A stretch of 64,000 nt of DNA from Rhyacophila brunnea (Eukaryota > Arthropoda > Insecta > Trichoptera > Rhyacophilidae), in the NCBI GenBank assembly GCA_022495005.1, contig JAGYXB010000051.1, positions 1,116,001-1,180,000 on the forward strand, read 5' to 3'. Shown in pieces: positions 1 through 12,500 of this stretch. Numbering within the stretch: the first letter of the stretch is position 1; each line of letters begins with the position of its first letter. The notes under the pieces are model-generated. The model saw only the letters and a program-made list of their open reading frames with translations. It was not told where the DNA came from and made no database searches. Both the position numbers and the translations under genes were made by a program.

Positions 1-1
1 T

Positions 2-1612
2 GGCTCATTATTATTTGCCATTGTGACGGTCATCCAAGAGATTATCGTGAAGAAACAGTCGTGCGTGGAGTATCTCTCCATGATCGGATTTTTCAGCACC
101 ATCGTTGCGGGTTTGCAGATCTTTGTGATGGAGTCTGAGGACATTTACAAGTTCCACTGGTATAACATGGAAATGATTCTGCAATTTGCGAGCTACAGCC
201 TGGTGCAGTTGCTGTTTCACATGCTGATGGCCGTCATGCTAAGGGATGCGGGGGCCGTGTCTCTTCATCTTTCATTTATATCAGCCGATTATTACACCCT
301 CATCGCCGGAATACTTCTCTTCCAATTCAAGGTATGAGTATAAATTATTAATGATGTATAAAATATACACGATTGTGAAGTGAACTGAGAAAAAAGCAAT
401 GAAGCCGTTTCCTGCGATAACTAAAACAACAAAGATTTTTTTTAGTTTTCCTAGTTTCCTGTTAAGGAAGCGCAAGTATGAACGAATGTTAAAGTGTTCA
501 TTTATAAAATCGTGGTTCTCAGTTTTAGTATATTCACTTGTATAATGTGTACGTGGACCCAGAGCATCGACTTTATAGGTTGAGCAGGTAGCTAACAACC
601 ATTTCTACGTAAATTAAAATCTAAATCCACTTTTCCATTCACAAAATCTCTTGTATTAGAAGTTGTTGCTGTACAAGCACTTGGATTTTTCAATTATGCT
701 TTGATCCATTGCAAAATCGATGTTAACAAAAACAAGTATCTGGATAACTTCCATTCTACTGCACTCAACTTTACAATATATACCGTATTTGTAAAAAATT
801 ATTATCTGTTTCATGTTAACAATTTTAGAAGTATATTATATTCTTCTCTTTTCCTTCAGTTTCACGGTCTGTACTTTTTATCATACTTCTTGGCTATGGT
901 TGGAGTGATAATGTTCAGTGCAAGGAAACGATGTCCACACCAGCCCGAAGAACAAATCATTGAAGAAAGAATGCAACCGATGAACGAAACAATCATGATT
1001 CAAGATAACGTCTCAAGGTAATAAATATTTCATTACAAGATCAATATATTATTTGGTGACAGGTTGGATTTAGTCTGAAATTAATTAACCCTTCATTTTA
1101 TTCTTTTCTATTTTATCTGCAATGTTACAAACTTACCAGCAGATGTGCATTCAAACCAGTGATGCCAACCGTACTATAATTATAGTACAATACTATAATT
1201 TTAATTCCACGAAAAATGTAAAATACTATAATTTTACGCCAAATGTACCAAAATACTATAATTTTAAAGGATTCAAGACGAAAAATGTTCCTGCACTATA
1301 TATTTTTCAGAAATACTATAATTTTTATGCCTTTGTCCTATAATCAGCATAGAAAAAGATGGCAACACTGATTCAAACTAAACAATGGCGATACATTGAA
1401 TTCTTGCCTGTCAATCGATAGGAGTGTTACCCTTCTCCGAAACACACTAAACTCTGACAATTTTCAATTTTAGGGAATACATTGTGCCGGTCATAGATTG
1501 TCTGCCGTTGGAAGGACTGGAACCGCCGTTAAGTCGAGATACAACATTCACCTCTTTCCTTGGAGTGCCGTTAAATCATAATAATATAATCAATGGTAAC
1601 GGGGCGTGTTGA
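2..1612 (+). CDS. SLC35F1/F2-like solute carrier, C-terminal exons (5' partial)
   Basis: Last three exons of a multi-pass membrane transporter of the drug/metabolite (SLC35F) superfamily. Exons are <2-331 (frame begins at base 2), 860-1017 and 1474-1612, joined by GT..AG introns in phase 0 and phase 2, with stop TGA at 1610-1612. The joined protein reads through at least four hydrophobic segments. It carries the family's conserved stretches: EIIVKK then EYLSMIGFFSTIVAGLQ, the LSFISADYYTL block (family form LTADLYSL), and, across the first junction, FQFK-FHGLYFLSY. The hydrophilic tail after the last span (RKRCPHQPEEQ onward, about 75 residues) faces the cytosol in relatives. The N-terminal half lies outside the window. 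Substrate is not predictable from sequence; vertebrate SLC35F1/F2 are poorly defined nucleotide-sugar/thiamine-type relatives. The second intron carries a hAT-type insertion. Family assignment is from recall of conserved motifs; the subfamily (F1 versus F2) is not decided. Confidence 0.85.
576..630 (+). repeat. SINE fragment (tRNA-derived family, body only)
   Basis: Short piece inside the first visible SLC35F intron matching the middle of the SINE family seen intact near 23.1 and 58.1 kb: the segment with AGGTTGAGCA followed by a degenerate CATTTCT-CGTA motif. Head and tail are missing. Confidence 0.5.
1149..1378. mobile_element. hAT-type MITE with 8-bp target duplication, ACTATAATT-rich interior
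   Basis: A 214-bp insertion (1157-1370) in SLC35F intron 2. It starts CAGTGATGCC and ends GGCAACACTG, giving imperfect inverted termini of hAT type. It is flanked on both sides by the exact 8-bp duplication ATTCAAAC (1149-1156 and 1371-1378). The interior repeats the motif ATACTATAATTTT at least five times at irregular spacing. It is too short to encode a transposase, so it is non-autonomous. The same terminal type and motif occur in the larger element at 45211-45754. Confidence 0.85.
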
Positions 1613-4557
1613 TTTCATGCAACCGGAAGAATATAAGCTCAATTTTCAATGGTAATGCTTCCTATACATACTGCTCCATAAATTAAATAACTGACTGTAA
1701 ATCGGACATAATGTACTCATACAATTTTATTATAAGCCAAATAAGTTATATATTTTTTTTTGATATGTAAGCACCAAACCGAATGAAGCATTTCGGTGTC
1801 TATGGTGGCACCGTAACGACAGTAAGGTGGGTCGCACATTCAAACTCGACATAACTAACATGTCTCCTTCAGCAATGTGATTTTGTTGGCATTTACAAAA
1901 CAGATGTAACTTAATGTACTGATGCTTACATTGTTTGATGCTACATCGTGGAAAAAAGTCAGCTCTTGATCATGGCCCCCATAAGGGGGGGCTGACAGGG
2001 CTCTAGTCTGGGGGCCCATCGTGGCGAGTCGACCAGATATGTGAGATAAACACACATCACAAATTTGCTCTAATAGTAAAAAAAAGTCGCCTGTGGCACT
2101 AGTTTCCTTCAATAATGTTATTTAAAGTTATGTGGTCGTGCGATACAATTTTTAATTGTGTATCGATACTCGACAACTCCATAATTCAAATGGATGTATT
2201 AAAATATACAAAAAAAAACACTAAATATACACATCAATTTTACCGCCTACACCATTTGGAAAATGCTACTGTAGAGCGTCACACTGCCTTGATCCTTAAC
2301 AATATGTTGAGGGGCCCGCCAAAGGTCCTAGCCTGGGGGCCAGCTTCAGGATGTGGGGGCCATGCTCTTGGTACTTGCAACATAGTTGGAAGACGTTCAG
2401 TATGCATGGCGATGTACCATACTTAGTCATCTAATTCAAGTGAGCGCCACGCCGGCAATCATAATAAAATGACATTTCAATTTAAGAAACATCCTTACAA
2501 CAACTGAAACACTGCATTGGTATATTTCTAAATGATATACTATCCGGATTGAATTGATAGTCAAGTGTTCTGACGTTTCGACTTTATGCATTAAATCGTG
2601 TGTGCGTGCGGGAGTGGATGTAACTAGAATGGCATTTCTGAGGTGGGCTCGGGCGGAGTGTGTCACCTAAGGTGCTCAGATACCATTTCTTTCCATATGC
2701 AAGAAGTAGGTGGGGCTAAGTTGTTTAATATCTATTGTCACCATCGCCGGCAGTGTTTACATCGGTTTTGTTGAATCGTTTGGTCCTGCCCGCCCCTTTT
2801 ATGCTCTTGTTACCCGCCTGAACTATCGAATCTAACTTACCGTGTAGTAGATCTTACATTTTGTTTTTAACTACAAAATAGTATTAAATCTATGAGATAG
2901 CATATAATAATATATACATACTATAATATTATAATAGAAAAATATACAGATCTTGGGCTATTATGGGATATTTAAAAACTGAAAAGATTTAACAATGTTT
3001 TTATAATTATTATTGAAAGATAAAAGAGTATGTATCAATTTATTTTATAACCTTAATTCAAGAGCTCAATGTAAATGAATATTTTCAACAATTTTTATTT
3101 TTCTTTATCATCGCAACACTTATAAGATTCTCATTCTCATCGGTTAATATTGTAAGATGTTATTTTCTGGGTTCTGTTGTAAGACATTAACCAAATAAGT
3201 TTACGTGGTTTAATATTTTGCTTTCGTAGATAACATTTTTTAATTTCAAATGGCCGAAACATGTTTTTTTTGTATATTCTACGTTATTAGATGTATTTTC
3301 ATTGTATCTTTCCATGATAATTAACCTTTTCTATACTTCACGATATTATTATGGCAGTATCTGACAGGCCGCAGATTTTTAACGACACACGTTGAATGTA
3401 TAGCGAAGCTCTTACTAAAATCGCTGTAATATCGATAATTCGTGGCATAGTATTTCATAATTATTCAGTGTTTAATTTTTTTGATTATGTATATCAATCG
3501 ACAGTGGCTAGTAATTTGAGTTTAAAGTTGGGACGAGATAATTTGCGAAATTTCCTCATAAAACGGCCTCATAGAGTGAGATAACTCGCTGAAGGCATAG
3601 AGCCAGTTAATATAGTGAAAAAAAGTAATATGGTTAGGTGAACCCATTTTAATCCGAATTATGAAGCAAGATGAGAAGAGAAAGGGTTTTTGACATCATG
3701 TTGTATATTATTTATTCTAAAGGTATTTTTATTTACAAACCACTGCCAAAAATATGTTTTAACAAAATAATGTGACAAATTTTTAATTATGCTATAAAGT
3801 AAAAACTATATTTTATTTATTATAAATACATAAAACAAAAAGGAATTCCTGATAGATTTAATTTACATATAATATAATTTCTACTTCATTTCATAGGCCA
3901 TATTGGCAAATCCTTGTAACGCAAATACACAGGCTCAAGTAATTATAGATATAAGTAAAAAAAATTACAGCTCATTATAAGTAACCTTTGCATGCTAATT
4001 TATATTTAATACATATTTTTTAATCGTAGGATTTGCAATAGTGAAAAAAGATACTCTGGGTAGAGTAAAAATCCCTATAATAAAGCCTAAGTGAGACCCA
4101 TCTAAACTGAAGTGCTTCTATTAGAACATTGTAATATTAATGGGAGAACGCAAATTCCAGTTTGCTGTCTAAGTTTTAAAACTACTATTAAAATTTTCAG
4201 CATTCATAGATGCAAATGTGAATTTGTAGTACGGGTTATTACCAATCGATAAAGATCTCTTATAAAATAGGAAATAGGATAGAGAATATTATATTGTAAT
4301 TATATACTATCCATTAATCGGTACAAAAGGATATGTATCCACTGTTGAGTTGAGTATGAGTTTAATGCAAGTTGTCATCGAAATTTTTACAGTTGGTCAA
4401 TATGATTGAAAAACACAAAATGGATTTGTCAATTTCAATTAATATATTATGAGCTGTTTGTCTTTGAAGCCGTGTGTGCGGGTTTGAATCCCGTGTCTGT
4501 CTAAATCACATGTATTTGATCCAGAGCTCCATCCAAGGATCCAATGGCTTGAAAGAA

Positions 4558-4795
4558 TCCCGACCATGTCCGTTCCTAATAAGATCATATGGGCCTCCAC
4601 AGAGTGGAGGTTTGTATTAACAGATTTTTTTTTACATGAAATGGCTGTCAGCCACTCGCTCAACCCATTAGGTCCATTCCCTGACTCAAACACAAATTGA
4701 AAAACAATGTATATTTGTCAGAACCAGGATTCGAACCTGGGACCCACGACGATGTAGGCCGACGCTTAAGGCGCGCGACCATCGTGGGTGTGAAA
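4558..4795 (-). repeat. tRNA-derived SINE, near full length
   Basis: On the minus strand this begins with a tRNA-like head in which box B reads GGTTCGAATCC (complement near 4729-4740) and box A lies in a TTAAGCG context. The body continues through ACAAATTG, AATGGGTTGAGCGAG and the word CATATGATC. It matches copies at 23113-23345 and 58050-58272, which is what shows it is a repeat rather than a tRNA gene. A second tRNA-like word (GGGTTTGAATCCC, + strand, near 4479-4491) sits just outside and may be the head of another decayed copy. Confidence 0.75.
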
Positions 4796-5519
4796 GAATA
4801 GACAACGATAAAAAATAGATTTATAACTTCCGCTGTAGATTGGCCCTTAAGCTCAAGAGCAAAAATTTTGGTTTACTTTTTTTTGAAAGGTTTTGCAATG
4901 AAATTTTGTAGCCATTTAAATTAATAAATTAAAGACTAAGGGTTATATTACTGGGACACCGCAGCAATGTTACCAGCAGCATCACAAAACATAATGTATG
5001 AAATTGTATGATAAGACGTCCTTGTGAAATATGACCCGGACACTCAATACGGTTGATTTTTACAATTATATTTTGTGTCAATGAACACAGAATGTATGAA
5101 ACTTACGTAAATTACCAAAATTTATGTTTATTTCTTTATCTTTGATGGCACCATAGCTCTAGTCGACTATGGTCTTATCCTCAGTATTAGTCGATTTTGT
5201 CTTCTGCAGTACTAAACACAAGTAGTAGTAACCGTTTTATGGAATTCTTTGTCGTCAATGTCTTTTCCATGTTTTTTTTGGGACATATTTATACCAGTAT
5301 GAACGAATATATTGACCTGTTAAGTGTCCCATTTTAAATAAATCTTTTAAAAACTATTTAATAAATTGAAATACACACTATGCAATTAACGGGATCGCAC
5401 AATTTAATGTTCAAATATATTTACGATCATTCTATTCAATTAATACAAATTCAATACTTACATTCTAAATAAATTAAATTTGTTTTATTAAATTTAGGGT
5501 AAAATTTTGAATACTTAAT

Positions 5520-5814
5520 AATATTACTAGGGATTGTAATACTGGTATTTCAAAACCGGTATCTCAGTATTTTACGATACCGAAATACCAGTTTTAAAAA
5601 TCAGAAAATACTGATATAATCAGTATTGAAAAGTGGAAACAAAATGTATTAATTTACATAAAAGGCTCAACAGGTCTGAAATCTTTTTGTCGAGTTACGC
5701 GATGTCTGGTTTACTTTTGTGGCCCTTCATCATCCTCGTTACCGGTATTCAATAGGAAATACTTAAATATCGCTATTGGTATTATTATTCGGTATTGCAA
5801 TCCCTAAATATTAC
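5520..5814. mobile_element. hAT-like MITE with TAGGGATTG termini and 8-bp duplication
   Basis: A 279-bp insertion (5528-5806). The left end is TAGGGATTGTAATACTGGTA and the right end, reversed, is TAGGGATTGCAATACCGAAT. Both sides carry the identical 8-bp AATATTAC (5520-5527 and 5807-5814). The interior is full of CGGTATT/AATACCG words in both orientations. Non-autonomous; the 8-bp duplication is the hAT hallmark. Confidence 0.85.
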
Positions 5815-8474
5815 ATTCGTAAACATCTTTTTTTCTCTTTTCAATAGAAGTTAGCCAATTACTTACTTATGTAGTTTTTACTTTAGACTAATTAATTAAT
5901 TATGTATGAATAAGTTACAGTTTTTATAGAAAATAGATACATACTTACCCATTTTAGATGGTTAATTATAATATTTAACGGAAAAATAGATTACAATGAT
6001 AATAGATTTATGTCACACTTTCTGCACTTCTTTGTAGATCCAATTACAAGTCCTCGAAGTTAAATTTGACTTAATATTAGAAATCCTGTTTTTGTTACGT
6101 TTTATACTGAATTTGTGGTTTAATTACATTTATGGCTTACATACCTCATTGTTATACTGCTAAATACGAAAGGTTGTTTGTTGTTTCATGAAAAATATCT
6201 ACTAACTACAAGTAAACTTCTCAGTCAATTAATGTTTATAATATATTTTATAATCTAACTATAATAATAGTGATCTATTTTAATGATATTATAAAAGAAT
6301 GATTTTGTATATTTATAGTATTTTTTAATCCGTAACATAAGCATTTTTCTCCCATTTATAATGAATGCGTACATTGCTGAAATATATTTAATATTTTTGT
6401 TGTACAATTAACATAAATTTTCCAAGTTATAAATACAAATACATTCTATTTTTATAGGTTAATTGAATTTTCTATTTTAAATCAGTCAGGTCTATACTGT
6501 TGGATAAAGCATTCTCTAATAATTACATGAGTAGACTCGCTGACTTACACTAATCGTCAACCTTAAATATAAATTACACACGAATGATTCGGGTACCGAT
6601 TGAATCGTCTCGATGGTTGTTGTACTGCCAGTGTTAAAAATCGGAAGCAGGACAAAAATATATATATTTCGTTCAGCTTGGTGTCCATACTGAACATGTT
6701 TCCTTCAAATATCACGGAAATTGGAGATTTTGTTTGAACAAGTAACAAGTTGCTGATTGTATTTACTTTGAATTTATGTTAATGGCATTGCTCAGGTGTA
6801 ATTTATGGTTTATAACGTCTGGTAGGTGCGGTGTGCGCTTCTGTTTTTTTTAAATTCATATTGTTTATTTTGAGATATCGAATATGTTCGAAGTCAGTCA
6901 TCTCAAAAAGTAAATTGACGATACTCACATTTTTTTGTATTTCTATTTGGAAACAGAAAAATATGTCATTTATCGGTGAAGGTTCTCTAAGGTTCTATGA
7001 GCACCAGAAGAAGATGCAAGTTTCATCAACACTGTTCTAGTAGTTTTTGAGTTATAAGCGAACAAATGGAATTAGTCAGACAGTAATGACACCGTGGCTG
7101 GAGGCAGAACCCAACGTCCTCTTCAAGACAATTTTATTGTTTGTTTCAGTTGTCGATTTGAATCAGGCAACAATGGACAATTCTCATGACTATGAAAATA
7201 TATTTTAATGTGATATAAGTCAATGTCCAGATGGTCGGTTGTGGGAGTCTGCTCATGTAATTATGTCATTTGTTGTTATTATGTATTGTGGATCTAAGTA
7301 AATACAATTGAAATCGTTATTTCCTAACAGGCTACACGTTTGCTCTTTTTTATAAATTTCACTGATATTTACTTTACGTTCGTATAGTAAATACATTATT
7401 ATTATATTCAGAGTGACTGCCTATGAGACTTTCTAACAAATATGTACACTGTTGAGACTGAATGTTTATGCATACGTATTCTATATGCGTTACTCAAGTT
7501 TTGTGTATAAAAAGTCTGCAACTTGGTTAGATTTTACCACGTGTTTTATGCTGGTGGAAGTTTGTCACCGATGTTTTTGTTTTTCAATTTCTTTTATACG
7601 CCATTTTGAGACTTGCAGTGATTTTACTATTTTTTGAAATAGTAACGTAGATTTAAATAATATAATAGGTAAATTTCTTACAAGATAACGGTGTCGTAAT
7701 CGAACTCTGGCTAATCCCTAAACAATGTATACAACTTCGTAACTTGTTTTTTGTAATATAATATTATATTGTATGTCGTATAGGTAAATTTCTAAACTAA
7801 AATAAGTAAAATAAAAAAAAAAACAATTTACTATTCAAATATGAAGTTTTATTACAAAAAAGTCATTTTCAATCAAGTTTTTGTACTATTTATACAACTG
7901 ATGGTACATGATTCTAGTCAAATAATAATGTAATGTGATTTAGTGTATAAGTGTAATTTATAATGTAATACATAACACCTCAATTCTGAGGAGAGAAGCA
8001 AAAATTTGATAGTAAACTTGTATTACAATATTATTACAGTTATTGTGTGTTTATGAAGAAAGTCAGTATGAAAATAAATAAACATTAAATGATATTTTTG
8101 TTTTATTGAAAGTGCAATTTTTTATTTCGTCCCTACCAGCATGCATAAAGTTACCGATGAATTAATAAATAGTATTGGATCCTTTACAATGTCATGTATT
8201 CCGAAAAAAAGAAAAAAATACGTTAACTAATGTCACAAGAGATACAAAAGATTCATTACAATACTTTTACAATATGATGAAACATATTATTTATATTTGG
8301 TGAGTTTTTGCTAGAAGGGCATAATTTGTGTATATCTATCATGTATTGAAAAGTCAACGTGAAAATCTGTACATAATGACTAAGTCAAATATTTTGAGTT
8401 AAATTATTTGGGTAAATATATTATAGTACCCCATCGTCAAAGAATTACTTAATTAACTGCGGTTAAGTATAATT

Positions 8475-9059
8475 TTAACCCATTGGAGACAATCTGCAGG
8501 ACATGGTCAAAATCAAACATTTTTAATCATATTTTGATTTTTTTAAAAGTTGAAATTATTTAATAATAAATGTAGCTAACATTTTATGGTATTAGTTATA
8601 TACAGTCGCATAAATTTTTTAGGAATTACTTGATTTATAAAATCTCTTTTTATTTAAATTTGTCAAAATAATGACCAGTTTGGTAGGTATGAGGTGTTTG
8701 AGTAAAAAACATATAATGACCCTCCATTTTCTACATATCTTGAAAAGTATTTTATTTTGCTTCGGGTTTAGTATATCTTTATTTTATCATTTACTTCTAT
8801 CATAGACTTTTTACCTTTGTCATTTTGTATACAAAAGGGCTAAAAAAACACAAAAACCTATATTTGACATGTTTTCTTGATTCCACTGATACACAAAATT
8901 AACTTAAAATATAACTAAACAATAGAAGAATTCAAAACCTGTTAATATTTAAAGGATTTATTTGAATTAAATGAATAATAAATGAGTTATATTAATTTTA
9001 GTAATCAGTGTGTCTTTTTAAGTGATCTTGAAAAATTCACCCTATCTCCAATGGGTTAA
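8475..9059. mobile_element. piggyBac-like MITE flanked by TTAA
   Basis: A 577-bp segment (8479-9055) bounded by TTAA on both sides (8475-8478, 9056-9059), with 11-bp inverted ends CCCATTGGAGA / TCTCCAATGGG. TTAA target duplication is specific to piggyBac-type transposition. The interior is AT-rich with no reading frame of note. Confidence 0.75.
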
Positions 9060-9530
9060 TTAATTTCGAGGATTCTAAATTGCCGATCACAACGTAGACT
9101 CAATGTGAATGGGTTAATGATTTCAAAAATGATTTTTGCTCTTTGTGTTCTTGGTGTGTTGTCAGTAGAAAATGAAAACCGTCATTATGACGAGACGCAG
9201 TATTATATTATGATAACTATCATTTGAATTCAAACACAAGATAAGAATACATTTTAATACAAAGTGGGTATGTACGTATTTTTTATAATAAATTTCATTT
9301 AGTATGACAATAACTTGACTTTTTACACTTATGGTACTGATGAAATTGGCTGAATCAACCTGAAACAAAAAAAAAATGTTCAAATCTCAATATTGTATAT
9401 TCAAATAGTGTGCTGTGATGAGGGAAATTTTGGGAAAACACTAATAATCTAACGGATGACATGACTACAGTTGGCGAAACCTGAAATACCGAAGTGACAG
9501 CTATTCACAAACGAAAACTAAGATCATTTT

Positions 9531-12500
9531 TCACAAACCTTCATCTTCACTAGCTGACACGGATTTTCTGGATATAGGAGTATCGGGTCGTGAGCCTCCC
9601 GATCGATTTGAGTTTCTCGATCTGCTACGTGACCTGGAGCCGCTCTTGGAGCGAGACCTCGACCTGCTTTTCGAAACCGAACGACTCTTGGACCGCGAAC
9701 GGCTTCTGCAATTAATCATGTTACAATGCGATCAATAAATCAATAAAAAATACATAATAAACATGCATTGTATTGTATAAGTAATTATACAATTCGAGTG
9801 CTTAAAGTCAGACAACGTTATCTACAAAAAAGTGTTTTTTTTATTTTTAGATAACGTTATTTTACATTTACGGCTACATGATAGTCAAACAACGTTATGT
9901 CAATCTTTTCTAATTTCTTATTAAATCGTCAGTAAAGTTTAACGCTAACTACATAAGTTACCCTTGTTTTCATATTTTTTTAAAACTATCCTTATAAATT
10001 TTAACATCATCATTAGCAAGATAAATGTACAATACACAATAAATTATAAAATATTAACATTAGGTTTTAAATAAACATTTCCCTTGTTGAGTTACAAGAA
10101 TCTAAAATAACGATTTTTGGCTCCTGTAAAGTTGCACTTTTGTAGATAGTGTTGTTTGACACTAAGCCCTCGAATTGTAAAAAATCATTGAATATTATTT
10201 TTTCTCAGTTCTCATAGGTTTTCATGTACATAAAACTTGACAATGCCAAAAGGTAAAACCCAAGTTGTGAAAAGTATGTTTTAATAATAATCTTGATTTA
10301 TTATTTTGGATATTCAAAGGATCACACAAATCACAATAATTTTCTATATGTTCAATAGAATCTCGATTATCTGGTTTTCAAGAATGTGATCACCAGAAAA
10401 AGGCATGGATAAATGGAGAAATTTTGAAAAGATTAAAAAAGTCACCATGGCCTTCAATTTAAAAGTGACAAAAGTAAATTATTAGGTTATACATACCTAG
10501 TATGAAAAATATTTTATTCCAGATGAATTTTATTATTTTCTGGAAAATCTAGTTTCCGCTGTATATTATAATTATTATATTATTATAATGCATTTGGAAA
10601 AAAATATACATACTTGGACCGAGATCCACTCTTGGATCTGGAGCGAGAGCCACTTTTGGACCTGGATCTAGAGCGTGAGCCGCTCTTTGATCTAGAACGC
10701 GACTTGGATCTGGAACCACTTTTGGAGCGAGACTTCGACCTGGAACCACTCTTTGAACGAGATCTGGATTTTGACTTAGACCCGCTCTTGGATCTGGAGC
10801 GGGAACGAGACCCGCTTTTGGATCGGCTTCTTGATTTGGAGCGGGATCTGCTTTTTGACCTGTTGGGAAATAATAAGAATATAAGTAATGCAACAAAGTC
10901 TGGAATCACTAGCTTATTATTGCAGTCTCATCAGGTGTAGAACGTGCCTCAGAGAACGAATGAATGAGCGTATGTTTGTTTAATATATTATATTAATAGT
11001 GTATATTATATCATTACCTATCACTATCAGACCTCTTGACGATTCTCTTCCGTGTCTTCGTATCTTTATCGCTGTCCTCCGACTCGCTGGTGGATATAGT
11101 GGCCTTAGACACGATACGAGACTTCTGCTTGGCAGACAGACCGTCCGACTGAGCAGACTTCTTTGCTTCCTTTCCTCCCTGTTAATTAAAACAAATCAAA
11201 TGATTGTAAAATGTTCTTTTTTTTTTGTCATTATCCACTTCTTAGGTGAAGAATATGGACACTGAGTGGTGCCTCCAACAATCTCAGACTCTCGCCACCT
11301 TTTTTACATCTTCCCATGTCATGCCAACCTATCGTAGCGCCGCTGTATTCATCCTGTGGAGGGTACTTAACAGCCTCCCAGGACATCGGAAGAATATATT
11401 ACACTACGATAATTATAGATTTTAAATCTACATACAAAATGATGATATTAATTATATTAAATTCCATCAGTTGGTTTAATAGTCAATGGTTTTTTTGGTT
11501 GAAACACTATTATCAATCCTGATATATACAATCGAAATAGCTATTGACTAATAAACCAACTTGTAGAATTTAATATAATTTATATTATCATTTTATAAAG
11601 AGGAATTCTACCAAGAATTATTAATAAACTCAAGTACTCTACTCCTACATGTTTTATGAAACTAGGATTCAGGTCTTTGTTGGTATTTGGGTTGTCATCA
11701 AGCATTCTCTCTTCTCCTTCCTTGATAGAGGGTATTCTCAAGAGATAACAGTGTAAGATGTACTGTTTTGAATCTGAATGTGTGTTAGGGTCAGATGATG
11801 GTGAACATTGTTCGGAGTAAAACCGACGCTAGTTGCTGTCAAAATTGAGATCTGTTTTAACAAACCAGACATTGAATATTGCATATTGCTGAAAGAGTCA
11901 AAAGTCATGAAGTTATCAGTGTATTACAACATTGTTGCAATACACAATTCAAATACCAACAAAAAAAAATAACTGAAAATCTCAAGCGATATAATAGGTA
12001 ATATAATAGGTATAGGAATCTAGGCCTGAAAAATTATGTAATTAATTTTGTAGAAAAGACGTTTGCATCATTACGGTGCGCTATCTTTTTATCTTAATAA
12101 AAAATAATTAATAAAATGACACTATTTTATGTATAGACTTGCATGATAAGAAAAAAATGGTATTACAAAGTTGATCGATTGTTCAAGCTTAGAATCCTAC
12201 CGAATTCTTTATTTTTGACCGTTGTACTTTATATCCTGCCTTTAATGATTTAGGTTCTAGTGGATCAATTTAACCTCGAAAACACGCGCAGATGCGATGC
12301 TAGTGCACAGCAATTAAGCAGGGCAAATGTGATTACTGTTACAGTTGCTATTGCTTGATGGCACTTACATCAAGCCTATTGCATTGCTTTGTGCCGCTCT
12401 GACTATGTCAAAACTATCTAATTGATACATGTGTTTATAGCTGTTTAAGTTAAGAACGTATCATAGTATAAATCCACCAGAATAAGTTGTCCGCTTAGTG

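Larger units (their letters stand above)
1613..9530. other. Intergenic AT-rich DNA between SLC35F and CTR9
   Basis: No convincing coding region was found in these 7.9 kb. It should hold the 3' untranslated regions of the convergent SLC35F (+) and CTR9 (-) genes, but no single polyadenylation site stands out because AATAAA-like words are frequent. Two patches rich in GGGGCC-type words (about 1975-2035 and 2310-2365) look like decayed hAT-like termini. A SINE (4558-4795), a hAT-like MITE (5528-5806) and a piggyBac-like MITE (8479-9055) are listed separately. Confidence 0.6.

Noticed and set aside
4479..4500. tRNA-like box B (GGGTTTGAATCCC) and similar words at 4730, 23290 and 58090 as tRNA genes
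   Set aside because: No cloverleaf with acceptor stem and anticodon can be drawn, and the flanks are shared between copies, so these are SINE heads.
10549..10940. Pro/Ala/Asp-rich frame (-) and Leu/Asp/Glu-rich frame (+)
   Set aside because: Both are other-frame readings of the repetitive CTR9 exon 16; the RS frame joins its neighbours by phase.
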